DNA from: Prosopocoilus inquinatus
Taxonomy: Eukaryota; Arthropoda; Insecta; Coleoptera; Lucanidae
Direction of reading: 5' to 3'
Assembly: GCA_036172665.1 (NCBI GenBank)
Contig: CM069875.1
Location: 18,197,806 to 18,261,805, forward strand
DNA length: 64,000 nucleotides
Shown here piece after piece: positions 30,601 through 43,399 of the stretch (position 1 is its first letter; every line of letters begins with the position of its first letter). The notes under the pieces are model-generated. The model ran no database searches, was not told the origin of the DNA, and saw only the letters and a list, made by a program, of their open reading frames with translations. The translations under genes and the position numbers were made by a program.

Positions 30601-33398
30601 AAAATGAGGAAATACTGCGAGATATTATTAATAATTAATTAATAATACATTAAATCAAAAATAAATGAAGACCGTTAAAACTGGCAGCGTCATTGAATCA
30701 TAGGTCACCTAAACCACCAAGCCATTTAAAATTTTATAGTTCATAGTGCGCGAAGCACCACCTAACGGACATTCTAAAGTAATTTTATCTCAAGAATTGG
30801 TATTTTTACCTATTTTGATTTGTTTTTTAAAACAGCGTTAAAAATGCTTAAATTCTTTTTACGTGTTTATTAGTTTGTCAGTTCTTTCCAGCAAACTGCA
30901 ACTTTGTAGGTTATATCGAAGAAATTTAATTTCGCAAAGTAATGCGATGTATAGAGGTAACACGCTTCGAACGTAATTTTAAAACTATTTAAAAAATTAA
31001 CAAAGATTATTGCTCTTGCTTAACGTAATTATCACTTTTTAACTATACGTAAGCAAGTTCTTGGTGAATGAAAATAGTTCTGCGAAGAAGACATTTTTTC
31101 GTAAACTTTCATATTTATTAATTATATATAGCACATGTTTACAATGCGCTTACGAGTACTTTTCTACATATACATATATGATAATATATTTTTAATTAAA
31201 ACAATCTCTTTTATAAAAGATGTAATAATTTTTAAAACATAAAAGATTTCCATTTCGCTCAAGATGAATAACAAACCTTAACAGAGCTGTCAACGTATGT
31301 AAGTAGATACAACGAAACGTACAGTTTGAAAACGTTTTTAAATAAATATAGAGAAAAACTAATTGAGAAGTGAAGGAAATAGATAGAGAGAGTGGTGTAG
31401 TGCAACAGTTGAAAATGCTGAAATCTGAAACTGTCAGAATCGTTGAAGTGAACCGATGGCGGGAAATACAAATTGTAAAAGAGTACGTACGGAAGGAATA
31501 AAAAAACAAAAGAAGTAGACCAAAATGTAAATGTTTATAGTAGTGATGACCGGTCATCAAATATTGGAATACAGCAAAACAGAACGGGACTGACTTGAGA
31601 AAACTGGTAAGGAATGTGAAGAAGAAAGAGCAGCTAGCTTAATCCATAATCCACAAGTCATGGGCCCATTAGGTGTGTAGGTATTTATCTTTGGTGTTCA
31701 AAAAGTAATTACATATGGCTTGGCCATGGAAAAGTAACGTTTAGAACTCGTTAACTGTTATCACAGCCGTTTTGCAATATTCATTTAAGTCACAATTAAA
31801 ATACTTTTTACAATGAAAAACAGCTTGCTGCGTGGATTTAAATATATTTTCGTAGATATACGAACCAGCCACGGGTTCTTTTCCCTCGCATGTCTGACCA
31901 AGTCAATACGTTACGAAACGTATATGAAAAAGAAAAAAACGTGGTCGGTTCTCGAATCTATGAAAATATATTTAAATCCGTGGCCCAATAATTACTTTTT
32001 TATTTTAGTGGATACTGCTTTATTATTATTGCATTACGTTTGTAACAGCAAAAGTATCAAATTTATCATTTTTATTATTAACTAAATTTATTATCCACTT
32101 TCAATCTACAGAGTTCTCAAAACAAAATCAAATCGCTGTAGTTACATAGAATTTTCAAGAAATATTTTTGGAAAATACAAATATAACTTTTATAGAATTA
32201 AAAATTCGGGTCAGTTGAGAATTATAGTGTTCTATCTGCATTTTTGTATTACGTGGAAATCGCGAATACAAATAAAAGTGTCGAGATGATTATTTAGAAC
32301 ATTCTAACATTGGTCACGTTACCACGCTATTTTCTGAAGAAAACGCAGAGAGCAAATTATTCTCAGGTGACGAAGTAACAAGAATTTTACATTTTTTGAT
32401 AATTTTTAGTATATACAGTTTTCAAACGGTTTAGTGAAAATCTGCCACTGCATTTTTCTCGAAAACTACTACATTTATGTTAAGAACATATGAGTTCAAT
32501 CGTTGCCATTCATGGTGATATATTGGAGGTTTAAATATTTGCACACAGTAAAAAACACTCTGTATTTTAAGAATGGCATTTCTGTTAAGATTATTTTTGA
32601 TTTTCATGTCGTCCTTTGAACTCAATTTTACCTAGACATCAAAATTGGACATACATTACCGAAAAAAATAGTTTATTTTTCTTTGCACCCGACGGTACAG
32701 TTGCGGAAATAGAAAGCGGGACAAGTCTTATGACGAAATTTCGGATTATTTTGATAGTGTGAATTTCCTTGGTGACGGTATTGACCTTTTTAATTAATTT
32801 ATTACTGTCAGTGATCATCACAAACAACTTGTCAAATTATGTTCTTAAGAATGTTCCGTCATTCTGGCTAAAATGTAAGAGAAAAGTTTCGACCAGTGAA
32901 CCAAATGAAATTAGCAAAGCCTATAGAAGAATTATGTGACATTTCCGATGTAGAGTATATTAGAAATCTTAATTCAATCAAAGCCCGGACATTTGCATTC
33001 AACAATTCAAGCGAAAGCTGCATGATCAAGTATTAAGATCCGTTGTTTTGTTAAATTTTACTTAGCTTGGCGATAATTGTAAGTAAAATAACTATTTCAT
33101 TAGTATGATGATTAATCATTTTATTTAATGTGAAGGTCCATAAATTACCATGGCTACCGATATTTAGAAGTAAGGTTTAAACTAATGAAAGGTTACAGTC
33201 TCGCTTTCTATTCCCCTAACTATACATAGGTATAGTTTTTTTATTAGTTCTTCCTTGTTAGATTGTTTAATATTTAGTAATTCTACCTATTAATTACTGT
33301 TACAGAAATTATATTTTTCTACTTAATGTAGGTTAGCTAATTCTGTAAGAAGTGTTGCTTACAGGGATAGATCACTTGGATTTAGTGTTCACTCTGTA
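30600..33398. other. Spacer sequence without recognised gene
   Basis: AT-rich, outside both arms. Frames up to about 120 codons (for example 31192-31560 minus and 31813-32085 plus) are low-complexity and lack family motifs. No repeats or RNA genes recognised. Confidence 0.45.
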
Positions 33399-33630
33399 TA
33401 CAGGCTGTTTCAAATTCGACCTTTGCCGTAAGAATCTCGCTTATTTGAAAAGATAGACGATAGGTTTAAATTTGGCAAAGTTGCTAAAGTTGATGATCAT
33501 TAATAATCCGGAGAGAAAAAAATTTTTCTTATTCGAAATAATTGTAAAAACAAAATTGTCATTTTATTATTTTGCCTGTATCTTCTTCGTTTGAGGAGAT
33601 ATCAAAAAAATTAAAAAAATAATTTCCTAA

Positions 33631-33758
33631 GGGCCATTTGCACCACTTTCAGTTAAAATTTAAGGTCCACTTAACTCCATAGAAACGTTTGTTACAATAA
33701 TTATTTCTATGGAGTTAAGTGGAGCTTAAATTTTAACTGAAAGTGGTGCAAATGGCCC
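33631..33758. mobile_element. Harbinger-like MITE, 128 bp
   Basis: A nearly perfect palindrome beginning GGGCCATTTGCACCACTTTC, flanked by TAA on both sides (33628-33630 and 33759-33761). The 3-bp TAA target and GGGCC...TTGCACCA ends are PIF/Harbinger traits. The opposite TIR of the host transposon, near 34975, has the uninterrupted sequence, a natural empty site. Confidence 0.85.
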
Positions 33759-34063
33759 TAAGGCACTTTCTAATTCCCCAAAGAAATAAAAAATTATCAA
33801 TTTCACTTTTTCTTATGGCGCCCATAATGAAATTTAGTGGCAAAAGAATCTACTCATTATGCTAATTAAGGCAACATAGCACATGTTATAAAAATTCTTT
33901 AAAACAAACCCAGAATAAAAATGTGAAATAAGAAAAAGAACATAGTTTGTTTTGAATTAAAAACATCGTGTTCATTAGACACTAATTTACTAATATTTTT
34001 GTTTGTATAGCAAGAATACAAAAACAGCAAATAAACAGTACTTTAGTACCTATCCGAAGCTTA

Positions 34064-34268
34064 GGCCCATTCTATACGAGCGTCACAAACGCGGCAGTTG
34101 TAGCGCCGCGTTACGTCAGTTAAACTTATATGCAAGTTCCACATAAAGTGGCAGTTTAACCTATACGGACGTTTTCAGCGCTTTGTATGCCGGGCCTCAT
34201 GAAATATTCAAATGACGTTAACGCGGCGCAACAACTGCCGCGCTTTTAGCGCTCCTATTGAATGGTCC
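34064..34268. mobile_element. Harbinger-like MITE, 205 bp
   Basis: Imperfect ~60-bp inverted repeats (GGCCCATTCTATACGAGCG with GGACCATTCAATAGGAGCG from the other end) include the GC-rich CGCGGCAGTTG core, between TTA and TTA (34061-34063, 34269-34271). No coding capacity. Located in the centre of the long-TIR element. Confidence 0.75.
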
Positions 34269-36195
34269 TTAGAACAATAATATTACAATTAGATGTAATT
34301 TTAAAAAATGAATATCGATTACAATAATACACTAGCAAAAATAACTGTTATGTGTGAAATTACATCTTCTCATTAAATTTGGATAGTATGTATATCATTT
34401 GTTAATTGAAAAGTAACTCATTACAGATCTGGAGGTTACGTTTTACTAAAGCATGCCATACAAATTTCGTGGTAAGAATTTATAGAAAATTTTAAAAATC
34501 ACTCGGTAAAAGTTAATCAACCCGAAAATTCACACACATCGGTCATTTTTGCTAGTAATTGATTCTGGTTCTTCGTCGCATCAATAAATTTCATTAGTCA
34601 ATAATATTCAATATTAAGCTCTCGTTTGTTCTCTAAATAGGTTCGAAAGTACCGCTTCTTGCTCTTTTTGTTTCTGTCGTACAAACAAAAAATATTTAGT
34701 AAATTACTATCTAACCAACAACTTGTTTTTAATTCAAATCCAAAATTATCTTCTGTTAACTAGAATTTTTCTTATCTCATTTTTATACTGGCCTTGTTTT
34801 AAAGAATTTTTATAACATGTGCTATGTTGCCGTAATCGGCATAATAAGTAGTTTCTTTTGCCACTAAATTTCAATATGGACGCCGTAAGAGAAAATGAAC
34901 TTGATGATGGTATCAATTTGACTAAACGTGTTATAGAAAAATAATGCTATCCACTGTGTAGAGAATTGGAAAGTACCTTAAGAAACTATTTTAATATTTT
35001 TTTTGATATCTTTTTAAATAAAGAAGATTGTTTTGAGGTTGCTGTGCATAGGCATGAACAACTGCTGTCTCGTAGTAATGAAAACACCAACACTGTGTCT
35101 ATGAACTATTTAATAACTCCAACAACTATTTACAAAACTCTTACAATTAAAAATAAATTTGAAATATGATTTGAATTGAAAGAGGAGTCTCTGCGCTGAT
35201 CTCATCTAATGGTTTAGATGAAAGATCAATCGGTACTGGCTTTGGGGCGTCGTTTTCTCCTCAAAGAAAATTATTCTTCGCGCCTTACGGGAAGGGTTGA
35301 ACCAATCAGAAGGTCTTGCATTTCCTTCTGGTACATTGTTATTGGTTGGCATTGAAGTAGAACGTTACTAGGAAATCATAAATTGGGAAATTTTGTGTAG
35401 TTAGAAATCCAAAATCCAAAGGGTAAATTGCACATTAAAACGGCACGTACTGCACCGCGGGTGCCAATCCTTAACGACTCTAAATGCCGTATCACAAAGA
35501 ACGGAAGATAAGTGGTAAAACCCGGCATTCAGGAGCTAAATTTCTAAGCGCATTTTCTAAGAACGATTCCGTGAATAATACATTAAAATTTAAATAATTG
35601 AATTTCAAACAAGTGCGGACTAAAATTATTTGAATTACTAAAAGTTATTGTATGACAAACTAAGATAATAGCACTATAATATACAAAAAAAAATAAAAAC
35701 GAATAAATTATTTACATTACATATTGAGAGCGAACAAAGATAGAGGCAAAATAAGAAAATGGAAATTTTTCTTTCCTTACAATTAATTCCAATAAGAGTT
35801 AACGTAGAAATTTTTTCTCTCCGGATTGTTAATGCCTATCAAATTTAGCAACTTTGCCAAATTTAAAACTACTGCCCGTCTCTTCAAATAAGCGAGATCC
35901 CCATGATGAGGGTCGAATTTGAAACAGCCTGTATATAAATATTTTCTTTTCATTACATACTTTTCATAAGCTTTAAAAACTATTTACTTATTATCACCTT
36001 CATTACTTTTTTCAGTTAATTTAGTAATAATAACTTTATTTTCATGTTAATCGTTTCCGAGCTTAACTTTTTAAGAGTTAATAAAATCGAAAATTATTTT
36101 CTAAGATTCTGCAATAACTTTCCTTGGAAAAAATCATAAAAGTTGGTCACAAAATATTAAATATTTAAATATTGGACTGCGATTACAAGTATATA

Positions 36196-36331
36196 CAGGG
36201 TGCCTCAGAGCTTCGTAAAAGTTCCATAACTTTCTTGCTATTCCAGGTATCGACTCGATTTCTTTTTATATGATAGGAATGCTTCTTTTGTACGTTTTAA
36301 AATATTTTAGTTAGGAGCTCTGGGACACCTG
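36196..36331. mobile_element. Small TA-flanked MITE, 136 bp
   Basis: Ends CAGGGTGCCTCAGAGCT and AGCTCTGGGACACCTG are imperfect inverted repeats flanked by TA. Probably Tc1/mariner-derived. Confidence 0.6.
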
Positions 36332-36339
36332 TACATGTA

Positions 36340-38338
36340 TTAGTTATTGATGGAGGAAGTTTCATATATTTCTTTTCCAGTTCAGTGCACAAAAATTTAT
36401 TGTTAATAATATTTCAACTAACCGACAATTTGCCGAACAAAACTGTAATTAATATGTAAATGGCACACAATAATTTATACAAACTTCGTAATATTATAGT
36501 CGTTCTCGCGTGCATACGGCGCGGAATTGTGACATTCAATTTGCCATAACTTATGTCACACAATTTATCACAACTCGTGAAAACTTGTCAAGTGCGTGCG
36601 ACACAAAAATTGCATCTCAAACTTGAAAACTTCAGAAATAATCACGTACAGCGGCTCCGAAAACGAAATGTGATGGGAACTCCCTCGGACAAGTCCTTAA
36701 AATGCTTTGACTACTGTGAATGTGAACGAGATTTTGATTTATACGTGGAAATAGAAATAATTCATTTAACTTTTGTTGTTTATGAAATTGGATTTTTATT
36801 TTTGTCTTCGGGTTTGTTTTTCTCCTTGTGGCGTGATATTTTAAATTGCAGCTATTCTAATACCACTGTGCTGAAGCGTGGATATTGCTGCTTCAGAAAT
36901 TTAATGTATTCATTTTGTGTTGGTTTTTCTAAAAATCTACTTAACAATTAGTACTTAATCACTTTACTCGTTCTTTTTGCAGTCATTAAGGCGGTATAAA
37001 ACTAATCAAGATTAGGTTAATTATAGCCAGTCACAGGTGGAAGGAGTTTCTAGAATCGTAATTACAGTAACAGAACAATTAAATAATTTCCGTGTTTCTT
37101 ACTTCTGTCTAAATTAATTACTTATCATAATGTGATTAAATTTCTGCTTACAGTAGGCATTTGATTTGTTTTTCTGTTATAGATTGCTAAATTAAAATTT
37201 AAAATTTAAAATATTTGGCAAAAAAGACACTCCAGCCATTTAGATTTTTCTGTTTTCTGAGTAAACCATAACAGATAATAAAGTTTGCAAAAACAAACAA
37301 AGGTTACTAATGAATTACTCTTTCTGAAAATAAATTAGTTATACACGTAGAATGCACTAGAGTATACCCATTTTTAATAAGTAACTCTGTAGCCATAGAG
37401 ATTTTATTATTTTGTTGCATACGGAAAGAAATATCAAAAGTTACAAACACCCGAAACAGTTTTTTGTCGAATGCTTCATTCTAAAAATGTATTAACTAAA
37501 GTTTTTCTAACCTCAAAAAAGTTATAATAACATGTGTTGCAACCCTGTTTTTCACACGAGCGGTTTACTGCAAGTAACTAAAATTACCTGTAAATGTGAC
37601 TTACCTTCATGTGGGACCTCATACTCAATATTATCCAAGTCGGTTCAGACGTTCCCTTATTATAAGAAAAATTAACTTTCTCTTCAAGAGTTTTGAAAAA
37701 AAAAACCGTCTCAATTAGAGATCAGGAATCTCTGATTAAGCCTTGTCTATGGAATTTAGGGACAACCTCTATAAATACACCTTGTAAATTCTTATATTAA
37801 GTAAAATAATATTTAGTTGTCATGCCAAGCCTCTTGTGGTTGTGACACGAGCCGTTTCTAAACGCATTTAAATTCGAAAAATAATCCTAGACCGCAACAC
37901 TCAATTTAAAATAGCAATACTATAAATTAGTTATGTTTGTATCATTACACTGTCGCGTGCACTTACCACACAAATCAAACGCAAGAAAGAGGTTCCGAAA
38001 TCAAGCGAGTGTAGCATCACGTTACCTGGTAGCAAAAACAAAGGGGTGTTTCACATTGGAACGGAACGGGTGGAAACTACCTGTTTATCGGGATGAAACG
38101 GCTAATGCTGGAACAGAATCCCGTGACAGTGGAGAAGGTCGTGGGCAAAAGAGAAGCTTTGCACAAGTAACTGTATTTGCAGGAACAACAAATTTCTCCA
38201 AGAAGCGAAAAACTCATAAAAACAGTCTTCGGCTCAATTGTCATACGGTAGCGCGACGCGTCATTTTGCTGTCTCTAAAAGTTGCCATGGTTTTAAATGA
38301 AGCAATTCTCATTAAGCAGCATTTTATGCCAAAAAATT
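36340..38338. other. Spacer with two unrecognised open frames
   Basis: 36553-36951 (132 codons, plus) and 37933-38406 (157 codons, plus) are the longest frames. The second runs into the mariner insertion, so only its part before 38341 was once contiguous; it is Arg/Lys/Ser-rich (NGWKLPVYRDETANAGTESR, GQKRSF). Neither matches a family I recognise and neither has clear splice or promoter context. Confidence 0.4.
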
Positions 38339-38341
38339 ATA

Positions 38342-40097
38342 CACGGTGGCCAGAAAAATGCGGACAAACGCCACGCAGGCCAAATCTTTGTTTAATTCTG
38401 AGTTGACAATCTTAATTGAAAAAAGTAGTACAGTGCTTTCTTAAGTCACACGAGCAGCTTAAAAGAATTGTAAATTTGGCAACACCTAATCAGACAAGTA
38501 CTGTGGTAGTAATCATTTTATTATTTACTATAAATCAGGTAAATACGCAAATTAGCAAGAATTTTATGTTAACATGGATACCAATTGTATTCAAATTTAA
38601 AGATAATATGAAAAAATTATAAGAACTGTTCAAATTGGTAGCCATCAGTTTCCAGACATAATTCCAATCTTCGAGGAAGCGAATTCAAAACGCGCTCCAA
38701 CATATCCGGGGTGATTAATCGAACTGCCGCCGTAATTTTATTAATTACATCCTCTTCGTTCACTGGAGGCGTTGCATAGACCTTTTCCTTTAAAAACCCC
38801 CAAACGAAAAAGTCCAGAGGATTAATATCGGGAGATCTTGCCGGCCATGCTATTGGACCGTTACGCCCTATCCACCGATTCGGAAAGTGTTCGTTTAACC
38901 AATCCCTAGAAATTCTGGCATTGTGAGCAGGGGCTCCGTCATGCATGTACAACATGTTGGGTCTCAAATTCAGTGGAATATTATCCAGTACTTCTTCTAA
39001 AACGTTAACGTACTCAATTCCATTTAGACGATTTGGAAGAAATATTGGTCCAACAACTCGGAGATTTAAAATCCCCAGCCAAACATTTACCGAAAATCTT
39101 CCCTGATGTCCAATTTCCCTTACTGCCTTGGGATTTTCGTCCGCCCAAAAATGAAAATTATGGCTATTAAAGACGCCATCTCTCGTAAACAAGCATTCGT
39201 CGCTCCAGAGAATATGCAATAAAAAGTTCGGCTCTTCTTGAATCCTTTGTAAAATATTGTTACAAAACATTCTTCTGTGCACATTATCGTTCACATACAA
39301 AGGCTGCACTTTCCTTGCATGAAACGGATGCAACAAATTTTGAGATAGTACTGAGTGCACTGTTGTTTTGCTAGGAATATTTAGTTCCCGAGCTATTTGT
39401 CTTGTGCTGGACGTCGGGTCTTCGTAAACAGCATCCAATATTTGCTCTTCTAATTGAACTGTTCGACGCCCTCTAGGTCTACCGCTGTTACGATAATTCG
39501 GTATAAAGGAGCCAGTTTCTCTAAGTCGCTGATCCATTCTACGGAACGTGTTGGTGGATGGATGTCGCCGTTGAGGATACCGTATTTGATATTCTTCTTT
39601 TGCCAAGTTTGCATTTCCATTGCAAAATCCGAATACCATATACATGTCGGCGTATTCTCCAAAGGTAAACATTGTTCGGTACTAAGAACAGCACAAAATG
39701 TTTATCTTATTTCAAGAGCCAAATGTCACATGAGAAACGTCAAAAATTGACAACTACTTACTACTTTTAAACAAGCAGCCTTACAGTACCACGTTGCCAT
39801 ATGTACTTTAATTTCAAAAAAGCCAATGAAGAAATGTTAAAAATGTAAACCATTGGTATTAATCGATTAGTTACATCAATGCATTTGAGATAATTCCATT
39901 TCTAAATTTCACCACAATGATTTTACATAGATAAATTTGACGAATTTTGCTAAATTTTAGCCGTACATCTTAAGGTTTGATGGTCTCGTGCGCCTTAAGG
40001 AAGGACCGCATAACTTTTTTGGATTAAGATTATCGCCTCAGAATTGAACAAAGAATCGTTCTACCTGGCGTTTGTCCGCATTTTTCTGGCCACCGTG
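38342..40097 (-). mobile_element. Tc1/mariner-superfamily transposon, apparently complete
   Basis: 1756 bp between TA duplications (38340-38341 and 40098-40099). Terminal inverted repeats start CACGGTGGCCAGAAAAATGC and match for at least 31 bp, then patchily to about 60 bp. A single uninterrupted transposase gene fills the minus strand. Near-identical ends and an intact gene suggest recent activity. Confidence 0.93.
38617..39672 (-). CDS. DD41D mariner-like transposase with DUF4817 helix-turn-helix
   Basis: 351 residues, the cut-and-paste enzyme of its transposon. Residues ~3-56 are a DUF4817-type DNA-binding helix-turn-helix (FTFGEYADMYMVFGFCNG). A basic GRPRGRR motif follows at 64-70 and a second helix-turn-helix at ~72-110. 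The DDE_3 catalytic domain has D158 (ILWSDECLF), D245 (YMHDGAPAHN) and D287 (SPDINPLDFF). There are 41 residues between the second and third Asp, a DD41D spacing known from a minority of Tc1/mariner families. The ATG at 39672 gives full length. No stops or shifts. A remnant relative lies at 28938-29147. Confidence 0.93.
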   Translation of the reverse strand: MFTFGEYADMYMVFGFCNGNANLAKEEYQIRYPQRRHPSTNTFRRMDQRLRETGSFIPNYRNSGRPRGRRTVQLEEQILDAVYEDPTSSTRQIARELNIPSKTTVHSVLSQNLLHPFHARKVQPLYVNDNVHRRMFCNNILQRIQEEPNFLLHILWSDECLFTRDGVFNSHNFHFWADENPKAVREIGHQGRFSVNVWLGILNLRVVGPIFLPNRLNGIEYVNVLEEVLDNIPLNLRPNMLYMHDGAPAHNARISRDWLNEHFPNRWIGRNGPIAWPARSPDINPLDFFVWGFLKEKVYATPPVNEEDVINKITAAVRLITPDMLERVLNSLPRRLELCLETDGYQFEQFL

Positions 40098-40099
40098 TA

Positions 40100-42636
40100 T
40101 ATAAAAATATGACGCTACGCGATGCGCTGCTCGTGTGAGAATTGAGCCTTCCCGACACAAAAGATTTCCGTTCTCGGCAAAAGTGGGAATATATTCATAA
40201 ACTCAACAAAAGAACAAAAAAAAAACCTCTGCAAGTTTAACCATTTTAATATAACTGAAGTCGATTCTTGTCCAATGAAATATGAGAGAAAATTGTTTTT
40301 AAAACTTTAAACGGACACAGTAAATCGGAAGGAGCACTCAATGTTTTGCTATCGCTTGGAAGCTTCGTCACAGTGACTATAGGGATCAACAGATGAGGAA
40401 AGTATATGCATATGTTTTCATCCAAGTGTCCCGCAAAAATTGGTGCATGCCAGCGGCTGACGTCCCAATTCGAGAAAGTTCCAACCGGAAATGCACGGAA
40501 ATCAAATTCTTACACCACAAAATTCAAAAATTTCCACCGTACTAAAAAACTCAACCACTGCATGTAGGGCAAAAATCTCGGGAAGAAGACGGTGTTGGTC
40601 AGAATTTCGCGTTTAGGAGCAAACAATTGGCAGGCTTGAATATTGACGCAAATTTGAAAACAAACAATCTCGAAATGTTAGTGAAATACAACGGCAGTAA
40701 ACAAAGGTTCAAAACGCGCAAAACAAAGCGATCTCGGGCTGAGAGTGCCATGCCTCGGGAAAATTAGGAAAAATGACACAAATAAGTACCTAAGCGAAAA
40801 TTTCCAAATACTGAGACAATTGGCCGCGACGACCAGTATGAACGCAGCGATCAATCGCCTGGAAAATATTAGCCGTGCAATTCATAGATACAAAACCGAA
40901 GTTCGAAGAAAACTGTCTGAGTGGAGGTTAAATAAATCTAAAATTCAAAATATGTATCCTTAAAGTGAAGAATATATTAAGGGCAATAATAATATTAAAA
41001 ACAGAAACGAAATTTATTCTGGGTAACGATCGGGGGAGTACAGGACGCGATGGAGTTGGGCACATACGTAGAGGTCCATTGGATGCAAATAATAATTGAT
41101 GAGGTTATAATCAAAGCTAGTTACATTTCAGATGAGCAGGAGCGTCCAACACTACTATAATTCGCTGTGTATTCGCCTGCGAATGTGGCTGTACTCTTCG
41201 CTTGCTAAATAAGAACTGTTTCGGATATTCGTATTCGCATCCGTATCCGCGGAAAAAACAATTCGATGCACTTCTAGGCTGCTTATTTGGTGCCTATAAT
41301 GTGTAAGATCCGTATCAGTTCCGCGGACCTAGATACAAAGAACCCGCATCCAGGATACGAATATCCGTATCCGCGGATTTTCAACGATCCGGCTCATTAC
41401 AGCACCCGATATCAGTTTTTATAGTGCACTTCCATGTACGCGCTGAAAAGTCAGAGTTTTCCGCAGCCTTCCCGAAACTATTTGCGGTAAATAAATGGCG
41501 AGCACCCACAACCCTTTTCACAAAACGGGCGAAGTACCTAGACGACCCGAGTCCAACGCTGTAACAATATGAATCTTTTAAAATCTGTAGCGTTAAATTC
41601 TAATGGAATAATCCTATTTGTATAAACTGTGCAAATATTTGTATTTGCTTTTTAATTTTTTAAATTAGTGTATGTACAATTAATACTGTTGAATTCAAGC
41701 AAATTCATAAACCTATTATAAACCTTCAATCGGTAATCTCGTTCAATAATTAATTATTGAATTTGTTTAAAGGCCACAATCTCAGAGAGTTCGGAAACAC
41801 AACATCATTTTCGTTAGCAACTTCAGATTTTATAGTCGGCTGACCTAATTTGATATGGTTGTCCAGTAATTTCTCAATAAGTTACTAGATTAGAAAGAAT
41901 AAAACATAGTTTTGCTATTTCTTAAACGACATCGAGATCGAAAAATGGCTAATCTGACATTGTATTGCCGAACAATCTCCGAAATTTTAAACGTCAATCA
42001 AATCTAGCATTTGTAACAGTTCGTAAACATTCAACCGGAAATGTGTATTTTGTATAATTTAAGGTGTGCACTCAATTTCCGCATATTTTCAAAAAATAAT
42101 GTACTTTTCAAGAATATCTGGAATTTCCCGGATTGTTGTTATAGTGGAAACTAAACTTTGGCCATTGTGAAATACCAAATCAAGAGAGAAATAAATCTGG
42201 TTTTTAAGAATCGTCTGTCAGCCGAGTTTTCTTTTAAGTGTGGCCATAGAAATTTACGTGCTAAAAATTTTGTCTTTTGTTAACTTATGTTCTGCTAAAA
42301 ATATGAAGTAGATTTTTGTTTCTAATAGTAAATCATATAAGTTATTACAAAATAAACATTACCAGAATAAGAGGCGCGTCATTAATTTAAATATTTTTTA
42401 TATTTTACTTTGATGTGATGCAGTGCAGTTTGTAGACCTGATCGACTAAAAAACTTTGTTGTACAAGAAATGTGCTAGACACCCAAAAAAACTGAGGTTA
42501 TGGTCAAAAAAACCTTTATCCGTTACATGCATGAACTGGAGAAATTATAACTTGGTTTATCTTTCACCAATTCTTGATTACGATATTTCAAATCTTTGTC
42601 TGTTTTCACATTTTTTCATTATTTACCGACCATTAG
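40100..42636. other. Spacer without recognised gene
   Basis: Less AT-rich around 40440-41540. 41218-41255 and 41340-41388 share CCGTATCCGCGG and GATACGAATATCC motifs, a small local repeat. The 72-codon frame at 40745-40963 is unrecognised. 40245-40385 is a reversed relative of the hammerhead-bearing repeat at 59575-59710. Nothing else is interpretable. Confidence 0.4.
40245..40385 (-). repeat. Decayed relative of the 59575 hammerhead repeat
   Basis: Read on the minus strand it aligns with 59575-59710 through AAGCGATAGC, GTGTCC...TTTAAAGTTT and CATATTTCATTGGACAAGA. The ribozyme core is lost: CTGATGA has become GTGACGA and GAAA has become AAAA. Confidence 0.65.
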
Positions 42637-42643
42637 AAGTAGT

Positions 42644-42733
42644 AGGAATAGACCAATTCTGGAACCTCCTCCGACCTTGACCAATAAAATTCAAGGTCAA
42701 GGTCGGAAGAGGTACCAGAATCGGCCTATTCCT
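42644..42733. repeat. 90-bp hairpin at inner end of right arm
   Basis: Counterpart of 28230-28319: AGGAATAGACCAATTCTGGA folds back on ...CCAGAATCGGCCTATTCCT around AATAAAATTC. Confidence 0.75.
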
Positions 42734-42930
42734 GACGTGACCTCACCATGACCTTAAACTTGTGGAGGTTCCAGAATCGGTCTATTCCTTACGTTACCTT
42801 ACCATAATCTTCATGGTCAAGGTCATGACCTTGAGATGACCGTGAAATGACCTTCAGGTGACTTCAATGTTAAGGTTATGTCAAGGTTAGAGGCACCTCG
42901 AGGTGACCTTCAGCGTGACTGTCCTTCTGC
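42734..42930 (-). repeat. AAGGTCA-rich satellite, inner end of right arm
   Basis: TGACCTTGA / AAGGTCA strings with CAGAATCGGYCTATTCC units, reversed relative to 28045-28229. Confidence 0.7.
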
Positions 42931-42993
42931 AAGGTTACAGCTTCCCTTCCACCTCCCAAGTATTTGTAGGCCTTATATACCTATCTATGCAGT

Positions 42994-43392
42994 TCAATTT
43001 ATTTTCAGTATGATTTTTTTGCGACTGAAATTAAATCTGGAAGCTTCTCCGATTAAACATTCCCCTCTCATTGAGGACGTTAGAAAATCATTTTTCTTTT
43101 CAATGTCATTGATTGGGCATTGAGCAAACGTTGCGAAATTGACATCTCTGAAGATGCTTTCATTCAAGTTACAGGTCTGAGGAGATCCCAGAACCGATCT
43201 ATTCCTGACATGACCTCCGGAATGTTGCAGAAACGGTGAGAATAAATTCAGTTGTTGTACAACCGTGAAGCTTACAACTAAAGAAGCAATTCGGTGGTGA
43301 GTTGAGGGAAATACTTGTAATTGAAGCAATAGTTCGTTAGTTATACCGTATGATTTCTTAAATTTTAGATAAAGGGAGGCAGTAGAGAGCAA
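42994..43392 (-). other. Unrecognised open frame shared by both arms
   Basis: 132 codons here and 104 in the left arm (27566-27880) are alignable (KFKKSYGITNELL, LFSPFLQHSGGHV). I recognise no domain. The frames differ in length and the opposite strand is also open in both arms, so coding is doubtful. Confidence 0.25.
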
Positions 43393-43399
43393 AACATAT

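Larger units (their letters stand above)
33401..35931. mobile_element. Long-TIR DNA transposon with TA target
   Basis: Both ends begin CAGGCTGTTTCAAATTCGAC and lie next to TA (TATA on both sides). Similarity of the inverted ends extends inward: 33401-33535 pairs with 35800-35931, and 33560-33990 with 34680-35060, interrupted by a MITE on the left and by about 0.7 kb on the right. No transposase is visible, so it is non-autonomous or gutted. Confidence 0.75.

Noticed and set aside
37933..38406. 157-codon frame as a host gene interrupted by mariner
   Set aside because: The last 22 codons are mariner TIR, no family is recognisable, and there is no splice or promoter evidence; mentioned only as unrecognised.
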